A stretch of 12,866 nucleotides of DNA from contig PUOZ01000091.1 in assembly GCA_003553165.1 (NCBI GenBank), positions 1 to 12,866 on the forward strand. Direction: 5' to 3'. Below are positions 1 through 4,913 of this stretch, in pieces. Origin of the DNA: Thioalkalivibrio sp. (GTDB taxonomy: Bacteria; Pseudomonadota; Gammaproteobacteria; Ectothiorhodospirales; Ectothiorhodospiraceae). The stretch's first letter is position 1; every line of letters begins with the position of its first letter. The position numbers and the translations under genes are program-made. The notes beneath the pieces were generated by a model. The model saw nothing but the letters and a program-made list of their open reading frames with translations. It did no database searches and had not been told where the DNA came from.

Positions 1-9
1 CGAGGCCCC

Positions 10-33
10 GTAGGAGCGGCTTCCAGCCGCGAT
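10..33. repeat. REP-like intergenic hairpin
   Basis: A GTAG head (10-13) is followed by a perfect 6-bp stem GCGGCT (16-21) / AGCCGC (25-30) with a TCC loop, then GAT. A GTAG tetranucleotide next to a short GC hairpin is the known signature of REP elements handled by RAYT (REP-associated tyrosine) transposases in Pseudomonas, Stenotrophomonas and relatives. Only one copy of this exact type lies in the window, so the assignment rests on resemblance rather than on counted copies. It is in the gap upstream of purU, where it would be neutral or mark the end of the previous transcript. Confidence 0.55.
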
Positions 34-80
34 CCCGGCCTCTGGCCTGGAATTGCCGCCCCTGCCGTTCAGGCTGGGCC

Positions 81-109
81 TTCAAGCGGCCCCTGGTCCA
101 AAGTACACT
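81..109 (+). promoter_or_regulatory. Candidate sigma-70 promoter for purU
   Basis: TTCAAG (81-86) and TACACT (104-109) are separated by exactly 17 bp. They match the -35 and -10 consensus at 3/6 and 4/6 positions. Transcription would begin near 116, leaving almost no leader for the ATG at 126 but about 28 nt for the ATG at 144, which supports the later start. This is a weak, motif-only prediction. Confidence 0.35.
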
Positions 110-143
110 GCGGCGCTGCCCCGCAATGTCGCGAGCCCCGCCG

Positions 144-998
144 ATGAACGAGCGTTCCGAATTCCGCCTGACCGTCTCCTGCCCGGACCGCATGGGTATC
201 GTTGCCCGTGTGGCACGGCTGATCGCCGATGCCGAGGGGTGGATCACGGAAGCGGCGCAGCATACCGATACCGAGGCGCACTGGTTCTTCATGCGCTGGG
301 TATTCTCGCTGCCGGAGGGCAGCGATGCCGACCTGGCCGGGCGGTTCGAGGGGTTGGCCGCCGAGTTCGATATGCAGTGGTCACTGATGCGCGCCCAGGC
401 CCGGCCCAGGGTTGTGATCCTGGTGAGCAAGGAGCCGCACTGCCTGACGGACTTGCTGGCACGCTGGCGCTCGGGCGAGTTGCCGATGGAAATTCCGGCG
501 ATCATTTCCAACCATCGCGTGCTGGAAGAGGTCGCGACCTGCTACGGGATCCCCTTTGTGCACATTCCCGTGACGCCGGAGATACGCGAGGAGGCCTTCG
601 GGCGGCTGCAGGAGCAGTTGCGCGAACTGGAGACCGACACCGTCGTTCTGGCCCGGTACATGCAGATTCTGCCCCCGGACCTGTGCATGGAATTCCGCGA
701 GCGTGTGATCAACATCCACCATAGTTTCCTGCCGTCGTTCGTGGGCGCGCGCCCCTATCACCAGGCCTTTGCGCGCGGCGTGAAGCTGATCGGGGCAACC
801 TGCCATTACGTGACCCAGGACCTGGATGCGGGTCCGATCATCGAGCAGGACGTTGCACGGATCCGTCATGACGATCAGGTGGCCGATCTGGTCCGCAAGG
901 GCCGTGATGTCGAGCGCTGGGTCCTCGCGCGCGGACTGCGCTATCACCTCGAAGGACGCGTGCTGACCCACGGCAACAAGACCATCGTATTCGACTGA
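144..998 (+). CDS. purU: Formyltetrahydrofolate deformylase
   Basis: This enzyme hydrolyses 10-formyl-tetrahydrofolate to formate and tetrahydrofolate in the cytoplasm. It balances the one-carbon pool and supplies formate for purine synthesis. The 284-residue product has an N-terminal ACT domain (about 5-80, with the family's SCPDRMGIVARVA opening) and a C-terminal formyl-transferase fold. The catalytic triad is visible as N190 and H192 in NIHHSFLPSF plus D228 in LDAGPI. The N-x-H spacing and the 36-residue H-to-D spacing match the glycinamide-ribonucleotide transformylase fold. Length fits the family (about 280). An in-frame ATG at 126 would add six residues (MSRAPP), but the 144 start aligns with the family N-terminus and suits the candidate promoter. 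Neither start has a strong Shine-Dalgarno. The gene appears monocistronic, with a 68-bp gap to the DUF1820 gene. Confidence 0.95.
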   Translation: MNERSEFRLTVSCPDRMGIVARVARLIADAEGWITEAAQHTDTEAHWFFMRWVFSLPEGSDADLAGRFEGLAAEFDMQWSLMRAQARPRVVILVSKEPHCLTDLLARWRSGELPMEIPAIISNHRVLEEVATCYGIPFVHIPVTPEIREEAFGRLQEQLRELETDTVVLARYMQILPPDLCMEFRERVINIHHSFLPSFVGARPYHQAFARGVKLIGATCHYVTQDLDAGPIIEQDVARIRHDDQVADLVRKGRDVERWVLARGLRYHLEGRVLTHGNKTIVFD

Positions 999-1066
999 AC
1001 GGGCGCGAGCGGTGTTGACCGCACGCAGCCCCTTGCAATTTCGGGGTGTGCCCGCATGATGACGGC

Positions 1067-1402
1067 ATGACTGACGAAACGCGTTTCCGTGTGACCTTTA
1101 TCAATCAGGGCAAGGTGTACGAAATCTTTGCCCGCGAGGTCTACCAGGATCAGCTCTACGGTTTCGTAACGGTGGAGGAACTGTTGTTCGGTGAACGCTC
1201 GCGCGTGGTGGTGGATCCCAGCGAGGAACGCCTGCGCCATGAATTCGAGGGGGTTCAGCGTTTCCACATTCCTCTCCACGCAGTGATCCGCATCGATGAG
1301 GTGGAGCAGGTGGGCATGGCGCGGATCCGCGACATGAGCCCGGGTGGGAATGTGCACGTCTTCCCCGGTGTGCTGCCGCCGGGCTCGGGACGGGAGAAAT
1401 AG
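1067..1402 (+). CDS. DUF1820 family protein
   Basis: This is a small conserved cytoplasmic protein of 111 residues with no assigned function. It is soluble, with no signal peptide or membrane segment, and is rich in beta-strand-like stretches (FRVTFINQGKVYEIFAREVYQ, then YGFVTVEELLFGE). The latter two stretches are the recognisable core of DUF1820, a family largely limited to gammaproteobacteria and of the usual length (about 110). A GTG at 1046 would add seven residues (MCPHDDG), which are not family-like, so the ATG at 1067 is preferred; no clear ribosome binding site is seen before it. TTGACC at 1015-1020 could be a -35 element, but no convincing -10 follows. GGAGAAA (1393-1399) can pair with TTTCTCC (1409-1415) across the stop codon, a weak hairpin containing a T run that might end the transcript. 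Confidence 0.85.
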   Translation: MTDETRFRVTFINQGKVYEIFAREVYQDQLYGFVTVEELLFGERSRVVVDPSEERLRHEFEGVQRFHIPLHAVIRIDEVEQVGMARIRDMSPGGNVHVFPGVLPPGSGREK

Positions 1403-1425
1403 GGCTTTTTTCTCCACGCGCGTAA

Positions 1426-1454
1426 TTGCGGTTTGGTATGCTCTGGTTTAACCT
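1426..1454 (+). promoter_or_regulatory. Weak candidate promoter for tRNA-Ser
   Basis: TTGCGG (1426-1431) and TAACCT (1449-1454) are 17 bp apart, giving a start near 1461 and about 40 nt of 5' leader for RNase P removal. An alternative -10, TATGCT (1437-1442), has no matching -35. The rest of the 1403-1500 gap shows nothing else except GC-rich sequence just before the tRNA. Confidence 0.25.
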
Positions 1455-1500
1455 GCGCAGCCTCGCGAACACGGGCCGCGGCCCTGCGCGCGAGGTTTTC

Positions 1501-1591
1501 GGAGAGGTGGCCGAGTGGTTGAAGGCGCACGCCTGGAAAGTGTGTATACGGTAATCCCGTATCGAGGGTTCGAATCCCTCTCTCTCCGCCA
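1501..1591 (+). tRNA. tRNA-Ser (anticodon GGA, encoded CCA)
   Basis: A full serine cloverleaf is visible. The acceptor stem is GGAGAGG (1501-1507) with TCTCTCC (1581-1587), ending in one G-U pair. The D-stem is GCC/GGC. The anticodon stem CACGC/GTGTG carries the loop CTGGAAA, with anticodon GGA at 1535-1537 reading UCC and UCU. The long class II variable arm typical of serine tRNAs is a TACGG/CCGTA stem. The T-arm is GAGGG-TTCGAAT-CCCTC (1564-1580). The discriminator is G1588, and CCA is encoded at 1589-1591. The final A is also the first base of the downstream terminator stem. Everything needed for a functional tRNA is intact. Confidence 0.97.
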
Positions 1592-1631
1592 GACATGAAA
1601 AAGGGGCCCTTGCGGCCTCTTTTTCATGTCT
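1591..1631 (+). terminator. Intrinsic terminator of tRNA-Ser (long hairpin)
   Basis: An 18-bp stem, AGACATGAAAAAGGGGCC (1591-1608) with GGCCTCTTTTTCATGTCT (1614-1631), has one G-U pair and a 5-nt loop CTTGC. The GC-rich core next to TCTTTTTC gives the classic hairpin-plus-U-tract, and the A tract on the left arm makes it potentially bidirectional. It begins at the last base of the encoded CCA, unusually tight for a tRNA gene, so the 3' trailer is itself structured. Confidence 0.8.
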
Positions 1632-1679
1632 GATGAAGCCGGATTCGAGCCCTCGATGCATCAACACGATGGTTCGACT
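1600..1679. repeat. 80-bp direct repeat, copy 1
   Basis: It starts in the A tract of the terminator and ends just before a hairpin at 1680. Its partner is 1783-1862, offset by 183 bp, with 78 of 80 bases identical. The two differences are C/T in the terminator loop (1613 versus 1796) and G/A in the T-arm-like segment (1649 versus 1832). It holds the terminator core, the inverted T-arm copy and a shared 22-nt tail. An open frame running through both copies is not credited as a gene. Confidence 0.9.
1641..1657 (-). repeat. Inverted copy of tRNA-Ser T-arm, copy 1
   Basis: Read on the minus strand these 17 bases match the tRNA-Ser T-arm (1561-1577) at 16 of 17 positions; the mismatch is in the first T of the TTCGAAT loop. 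Together with the 1591-1631 hairpin it makes a long interrupted inverted repeat between the tRNA 3' end (1561-1608) and 1614-1657. The connecting segment is 12 nt on the tRNA side and 8 nt on the other side and does not match. The acceptor and other arms of a tRNA cannot be built here, so it is not a second tRNA. Confidence 0.75.
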
Positions 1680-1704
1680 ACCCCGGCGCGCAGCGTCGGG
1701 GTAG
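1678..1704. repeat. Hairpin A1, covarying with hairpin A2
   Basis: CTACCCCG (1678-1685) pairs perfectly with CGGGGTAG (1697-1704). The stem can be extended inward through a G-U pair and two GC pairs to a 5-nt loop CGCAG. It is followed directly by GACGCC. The paralogous hairpin at 1861-1887 keeps pairing while changing two base pairs (A-T to G-C and C-G to A-T), evidence that the structure itself has been maintained. Confidence 0.75.
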
Positions 1705-1706
1705 GA

Positions 1707-1750
1707 CGCCAGCTTTGCTGGCGCCCCGAAGGGGTGAGCCGCGCAGCGGC
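1707..1750. repeat. Three consecutive REP-like hairpins
   Basis: Three small hairpins sit back to back. They are CGCCAGC/GCTGGCG with loop TTT (1707-1723), CCCC/GGGG with loop GAA (1724-1734) and GCCGC/GCGGC with loop GCA (1738-1750). The preceding GTAG (1701-1704) followed by a GC hairpin resembles a REP head. The block is missing after the second repeat copy, where the sequence diverges after GACGCC at 1893. It probably represents an inserted or retained REP-type module between the two repeat copies. Confidence 0.6.
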
Positions 1751-1782
1751 GAATCCATCCCTCTCTCTGTGCTGGATGCCAG
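1750..1782 (+). other. Degenerate tRNA-Ser 3'-end remnant
   Basis: Immediately before repeat copy 2, the segment CGAATCC (1750-1756), then CCTCTCTCT, then GCCAGA (1778-1783) recalls the order of the tRNA-Ser 3' end (CGAATCC, CTCTCTCT, CCGCCAGA at 1571-1593) with short insertions. It suggests that the duplicated unit originally included the tRNA 3' end and that this copy has decayed. Similarity is by eye and patchy, and no cloverleaf can be formed. Confidence 0.4.
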
Positions 1783-1808
1783 AAAGGGGCCCTTGTGGCC
1801 TCTTTTTC
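1783..1808 (+). terminator. Second terminator-like hairpin (repeat copy)
   Basis: AAAGGGGCC (1783-1791) pairs with GGCCTCTTT (1797-1805), with one G-U pair and loop CTTGT, and it runs into a T5 tract (1803-1807). This is the duplicated core of the tRNA-Ser terminator. The outer CATG/AGAC part of the original left arm is lost here, so the stem is 9 bp rather than 18. It could act as a back-up terminator ahead of lemA. Confidence 0.6.
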
Positions 1809-1823
1809 ATGTCTGATGAAGCC

Positions 1824-1840
1824 GGATTCGAACCCTCGAT
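1824..1840 (-). repeat. Inverted copy of tRNA-Ser T-arm, copy 2
   Basis: On the minus strand this is a perfect 17/17 match to the tRNA-Ser T-arm at 1561-1577, including the two flanking bases on the 5' side (AT) that belong to the variable arm. Because TTCGAAT-type T-loops are shared by many tRNAs, the match in GGTTCGAATCC alone would be weak. The additional ATCGAG makes derivation from this tRNA more likely. Confidence 0.7.
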
Positions 1841-1860
1841 GCATCAACACGATGGTTCGA

Positions 1861-1887
1861 CTGCACCGGTGCATAGCGGCGGTGCAG
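1861..1887. repeat. Hairpin A2, covarying with hairpin A1
   Basis: CTGCACCG (1861-1868) pairs perfectly with CGGTGCAG (1880-1887), followed by GACGCC as in A1. Loop geometry (11 nt between the 8-bp arms) is also the same as in A1. Beyond 1893 the two copies diverge. The remaining 1894-1991 stretch holds a small CGGGG/CCCCG hairpin with loop ATT (1927-1939) and no convincing promoter for lemA. Confidence 0.75.
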
Positions 1888-1991
1888 GACGCCCTGAGAC
1901 GCAGCCGAACCGCCCTCGGACGGCTTCGGGGATTCCCCGCCAATCGGTTACCATGACGCCGCCTTCATGAAATCGGGCCGGGGGATCGACC

Positions 1992-2579
1992 ATGGAACTG
2001 CTGATCGTGCTGGGCGTCATCATCGCCCTGGTGTTCTTCGTCTTCAGTATCTACAACGGGCTTGTGCTGGCCCGAAACAAGTACAAGAACGCCTTCGCGC
2101 AGATCGACGTGCAGCTGACACGGCGCCACGACCTGATTCCCAATCTGGTCGAAACCGCCAAGGGCTATATGGCCCACGAGCGCGAGACCCTGGAAGCCGT
2201 GGTGCAGGCCCGTAACGCGGCGGTCAGCGGCCTGAAGGCGGCGTCGGCCGATCCGGGGAATCCCGAGGCCATGAAGGAGTTGGGCGGGGCCGAAAATCAG
2301 CTTACCCAGACCCTGGGCCGTCTGTTCGCACTGTCCGAGTCCTACCCGGACCTGAAGGCCAACCAGAACATGATGCAGCTGTCCGAGGAACTCGCCAGCA
2401 CGGAGAACCGGGTGGCCTTCGCGCGGCAGGCCTACAACGACGCCGTGATGGCCTACAACAACAAACGCGAGGTCGTCCCCAACAACTTCATCGCCGGCAT
2501 GTTCAATTTCGGCCCGGCACAATTGCTGGAGATCGAGGACAAGGCCATGCGCGCGGCGCCGAAGGTGACCTTCGGCTGA
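1992..2579 (+). CDS. lemA: LemA family membrane protein
   Basis: A 195-residue inner-membrane protein. One N-terminal membrane helix (about residues 2-22) is followed by the family hallmark YNGLVLARNKYKNAFAQIDVQLTRRHDLIPNLVETAKGYMAHERETLE. Long antiparallel helices then form a soluble bundle, ending in the FNFGPAQLLEIEDKA motif typical of LemA C-termini. The molecular role is not firmly known; in many bacteria LemA is encoded next to M48 (HtpX-like) proteases or Bax-inhibitor-type membrane proteins and is thought to act in membrane protein quality control. Here the M48 gene follows after 31 bp on the same strand, so the two are probably one operon. The ATG at 1992 is preceded by a GGGGG Shine-Dalgarno-like run ending about 7 nt before it. 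Confidence 0.93.
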   Translation: MELLIVLGVIIALVFFVFSIYNGLVLARNKYKNAFAQIDVQLTRRHDLIPNLVETAKGYMAHERETLEAVVQARNAAVSGLKAASADPGNPEAMKELGGAENQLTQTLGRLFALSESYPDLKANQNMMQLSEELASTENRVAFARQAYNDAVMAYNNKREVVPNNFIAGMFNFGPAQLLEIEDKAMRAAPKVTFG

Positions 2580-2610
2580 GCCGGCGGGCCGACGGCGAGG
2601 GACTGGTGCA

Positions 2611-4704
2611 ATGGATTTCTTCGGCGAGCAGCGCCGCGCGGTCGGGCAGTCGAAGCGCCTTGTGGTTCTGTTCGCGATCGCGGTCGCGCTGATCGTGGTC
2701 GTGGTCTCGGGCATCGTGGCCTTGGGCTGGATCGCGTTCTACGACGGCGAGGCCATGGCCCGGGGCCCGACAGCCGGCGAGGTGATCCCGGTCGCGGTCA
2801 TCGCCGGGCTGATCACGCTCGCGTTGATCGCGCTGGCCAGCTGGACACGAACCAGCCACCTGCGCCAGGGCGGGGGCGTGGTGGCGCAGCAGCTTGGCGG
2901 CAGCCTGATCTCTCCCGACACCAGCAACCCCAGTTACCGCCGGCTGCGGAACGTGGTCGAGGAAATGGCCATCGCCTCCGGCATCCCGGTGCCCGAGGTC
3001 TATGTGCTCGAACAGGAACCCGGCATCAACGCCTTTGCCGCCGGGTACACGCCTTCCGATGCGGCTATCGGCGTCACCCGCGGCTGCCTCGAGCAGTTGA
3101 ATCGGGCGGAACTGCAAGGGGTGATCGCGCACGAATTCAGTCATATCCTCAATGGCGACATGCGTCTGAACATCCGCCTGGTGGGGCTGCTGTTCGGCAT
3201 CCTGGTGCTCTCGATTCTGGCCCGCACCGTGATGCGCGGCGCGCGCGGCGGTCGTAACAGCCGGGGCGCGGCGCCGATCCTGATGGTGGCATTGGCGGTG
3301 GCGGTGGTCGGTGCCATCGGTGTGTTCTTCGGTCGGCTGATCAAGGCCGGGCTGTCGCGCCAGCGTGAATATCTGGCGGACGCCTCGGCCGTGCAGTTCA
3401 CGCGGGACAACACCGCGGTGGCCGGTGCGTTGAAGAAGATCGCCATCACCGCACAGGGATCACAACTGACGGTGGCAGACGGCGAGGAGATCAGCCACAT
3501 GCTGTTTGGCGATGGCGTCGGCTATTCCCGTCTGTTCGCAACGCATCCACCGTTGATGGAACGCATCCAGCGCCTGGACCCGGGTTTTCAGCCTGAGCAG
3601 CTCCGGGAGCTCGCGGTTCGGTGGCAGCGGCGGCGCAAGGCAGAACAGGAAGCGGAGGAAGCGGCGGAGTTGCGGGAGGCCCGGGATCGGTTCCCCGGCG
3701 GTCTCGGCTCCCTCCCCGGGACCGAAGCGCTGCCCGGCGGTGCGGTCGGAGGGGTGCTTGCGGGTGCGATCCTCTCCGGGGGCGCTGCTTCGGGTGCCAC
3801 GACGCCGGCGGGGGAGGGCAGCGGCGCTGGAAGTCGCCCCCAGGCGGATGCACCGGGCGCGTCGATGGCCCGGCGTGTCGCCAATCCCGGCGTCGACCAC
3901 GTGCGCTACGCGGAGTTGCTCCGCGCCGAGCTTCCGCAAGCGCTGGCGGATGCCGCGCACATGCACGACCATGCGATCGATCTCGTGCTGGCGGTACTGG
4001 TCGACGCCGCCGGTCGCGCCCCGGCTCCGCACCTGGAACGCATCGCGGAGCACCGCGGGGCCGACTCGCGGGCGGCGGTCGAGGCGTTGCTGCCCCATTT
4101 CGCACGGCTGCACCCGGTGCAGCGAGCGCCGCTGCTTGCCATCGCCTTTCCCGCGCTGAAGCGCCGACCGGCGCCCGAACTGGAGGCGTTCCGCGAGCTC
4201 GTTGAGGTGCTGATCCATCTCGATGGCGAGGTCAGCCTGTTCGAGTACGCGCTGGGCCGCGACCTGGCCCTGCATCTGGAGGAAGCGCGTGCTCCGTCGG
4301 GTGCGCGCGTGTTTGGCTCGATGCATCTGCACGAGGTGCAGGCCGAGGCGGCGACCGTGCTGGCGGTGCTGGCCATGCACGGCCATGACGATGAGGAGTC
4401 GGCGCGCCGGGCCTACCTGAAGGGCCTGTACACCTTGCTGCCGGAGGCGTCGATGACCTTTGCGCCTCCGCAGGACTGGGTGGCGGCGCTGGACCAGGCC
4501 CTGCCAAGACTCGATCGCCTGGAGCCTGTCGCCAAGGCACTATTCCTGGAGGCGCTTCTGGCGACGCTGCACCACGACGGGCGGATCACCCCGCAGGAGT
4601 CGGAGCTGCTGCGCGCCGTTTGCGCGGCCGTACATTGCCCTTTGCCGCCGCTGTTGCCGCAGCCGGCTCCAGGGAACCGGAACGCGGTCCCGGGTGCCGC
4701 CTGA
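2611..4704 (+). CDS. M48 (HtpX-like) membrane zinc metalloprotease with long C-terminal extension
   Basis: This is a 697-residue integral membrane protease whose first 330 residues are HtpX-like. Membrane helices lie near 14-40, 59-79, 191-208 and 220-245. The zinc site is HEFSH (H174, E175, H178), with E253 in QREYLADASAV as third ligand. The ATHPPLMERIQRL motif closes the catalytic domain. HtpX is about 290 residues, so more than half of this protein is extra. A charged helix (about 335-360) and a Gly/Ala-rich low-complexity linker (about 370-427) lead to an alpha-helical domain (428-685). That domain has two TerB-like acidic motifs, D538-G-E-V-S-L-F-E545 and D656-G-R-I-T-P-Q-E663, the second followed by a LLRAVCAAVHCPLPP-type end. 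The TerB resemblance is inferred by eye. A GAGGGA ribosome binding site lies upstream of the ATG. The upstream lemA gene suggests a joint role in membrane protein turnover. Confidence 0.9.
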   Translation: MDFFGEQRRAVGQSKRLVVLFAIAVALIVVVVSGIVALGWIAFYDGEAMARGPTAGEVIPVAVIAGLITLALIALASWTRTSHLRQGGGVVAQQLGGSLISPDTSNPSYRRLRNVVEEMAIASGIPVPEVYVLEQEPGINAFAAGYTPSDAAIGVTRGCLEQLNRAELQGVIAHEFSHILNGDMRLNIRLVGLLFGILVLSILARTVMRGARGGRNSRGAAPILMVALAVAVVGAIGVFFGRLIKAGLSRQREYLADASAVQFTRDNTAVAGALKKIAITAQGSQLTVADGEEISHMLFGDGVGYSRLFATHPPLMERIQRLDPGFQPEQLRELAVRWQRRRKAEQEAEEAAELREARDRFPGGLGSLPGTEALPGGAVGGVLAGAILSGGAASGATTPAGEGSGAGSRPQADAPGASMARRVANPGVDHVRYAELLRAELPQALADAAHMHDHAIDLVLAVLVDAAGRAPAPHLERIAEHRGADSRAAVEALLPHFARLHPVQRAPLLAIAFPALKRRPAPELEAFRELVEVLIHLDGEVSLFEYALGRDLALHLEEARAPSGARVFGSMHLHEVQAEAATVLAVLAMHGHDDEESARRAYLKGLYTLLPEASMTFAPPQDWVAALDQALPRLDRLEPVAKALFLEALLATLHHDGRITPQESELLRAVCAAVHCPLPPLLPQPAPGNRNAVPGAA

Positions 4705-4744
4705 CTTTCATGACCTCGGACGCGCGGCACACCTGGCGGTGAGA

Positions 4745-4789
4745 GCGGGAGCCAGCTCCCGCACTCCATGAGCTGGAGTGCAGGACGCC
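4745..4789. repeat. Overlapping hairpins with AGGACGCC tail (REP-like, relative of A1/A2)
   Basis: GCGGGAG (4745-4751) pairs with CTCCCGC (4756-4762) over a CCAG loop. Overlapping it, GCACTCCA (4761-4768) pairs perfectly with TGGAGTGC (4774-4781) over a 5-nt TGAGC loop and is followed by AGGACGCC (4782-4789). The tail is shared with hairpins A1 and A2 (..AGGACGCC at 1703-1710 and 1886-1893). The two alternative stems share bases 4761-4762, so they are mutually exclusive at their edges. The rest of the 4705-4913 gap contains only a small CTGCC/GGCAG hairpin near 4858-4871 and no convincing promoter. Confidence 0.6.
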
Positions 4790-4913
4790 GTCCGTCCTTG
4801 GCGGCGTGGGCGGCGGTACGGGCGTGGCCACGACTTTCACGTCATGGATGGTACTCTCTGCCAGACGGCAGACGGTGGCGTCGCCTTGGAGTCGGACGAC
4901 AAGGGAGTGGGGC

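Larger units (their letters stand above)
1783..1862. repeat. 80-bp direct repeat, copy 2
   Basis: Partner of 1600-1679 at 78/80 identity, spaced by 183 bp. It includes the terminator core and the inverted T-arm copy, and ends at the start of hairpin A2. Near-identity alongside diverged flanks implies recent duplication or gene-conversion-like homogenisation of this block. Confidence 0.9.

Noticed and set aside
1591..1862. tRNA-Ser 3' end as an integration (att) site with a downstream att duplicate
   Set aside because: The duplicated segment is only 183 bp away, no integrase or cargo lies between the copies, and the perfect part of the repeat lies mostly downstream of the tRNA rather than inside it. 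It remains an alternative history for the remnant at 1750-1782.
1101..1943. 280-codon minus-strand open frame, with repeated RTIVLMHRG-ESGFIRHEKEA segments and an AEREGFEPSIRDYR stretch
   Set aside because: It runs antisense across the DUF1820 gene, the tRNA-Ser gene and the repeats. The EGFEPS-type peptide is the well-known false translation of the antisense strand of a tRNA, and the repeated peptides are the 80-bp DNA repeat read through.
1626..1970. 114-codon plus-strand open frame with two MSDEAGFEPSMHQHDGST repeats
   Set aside because: The peptide repeat is simply the direct DNA repeat, and GFEPS comes from the inverted T-arm. There is no ribosome binding site and no independent coding signature.
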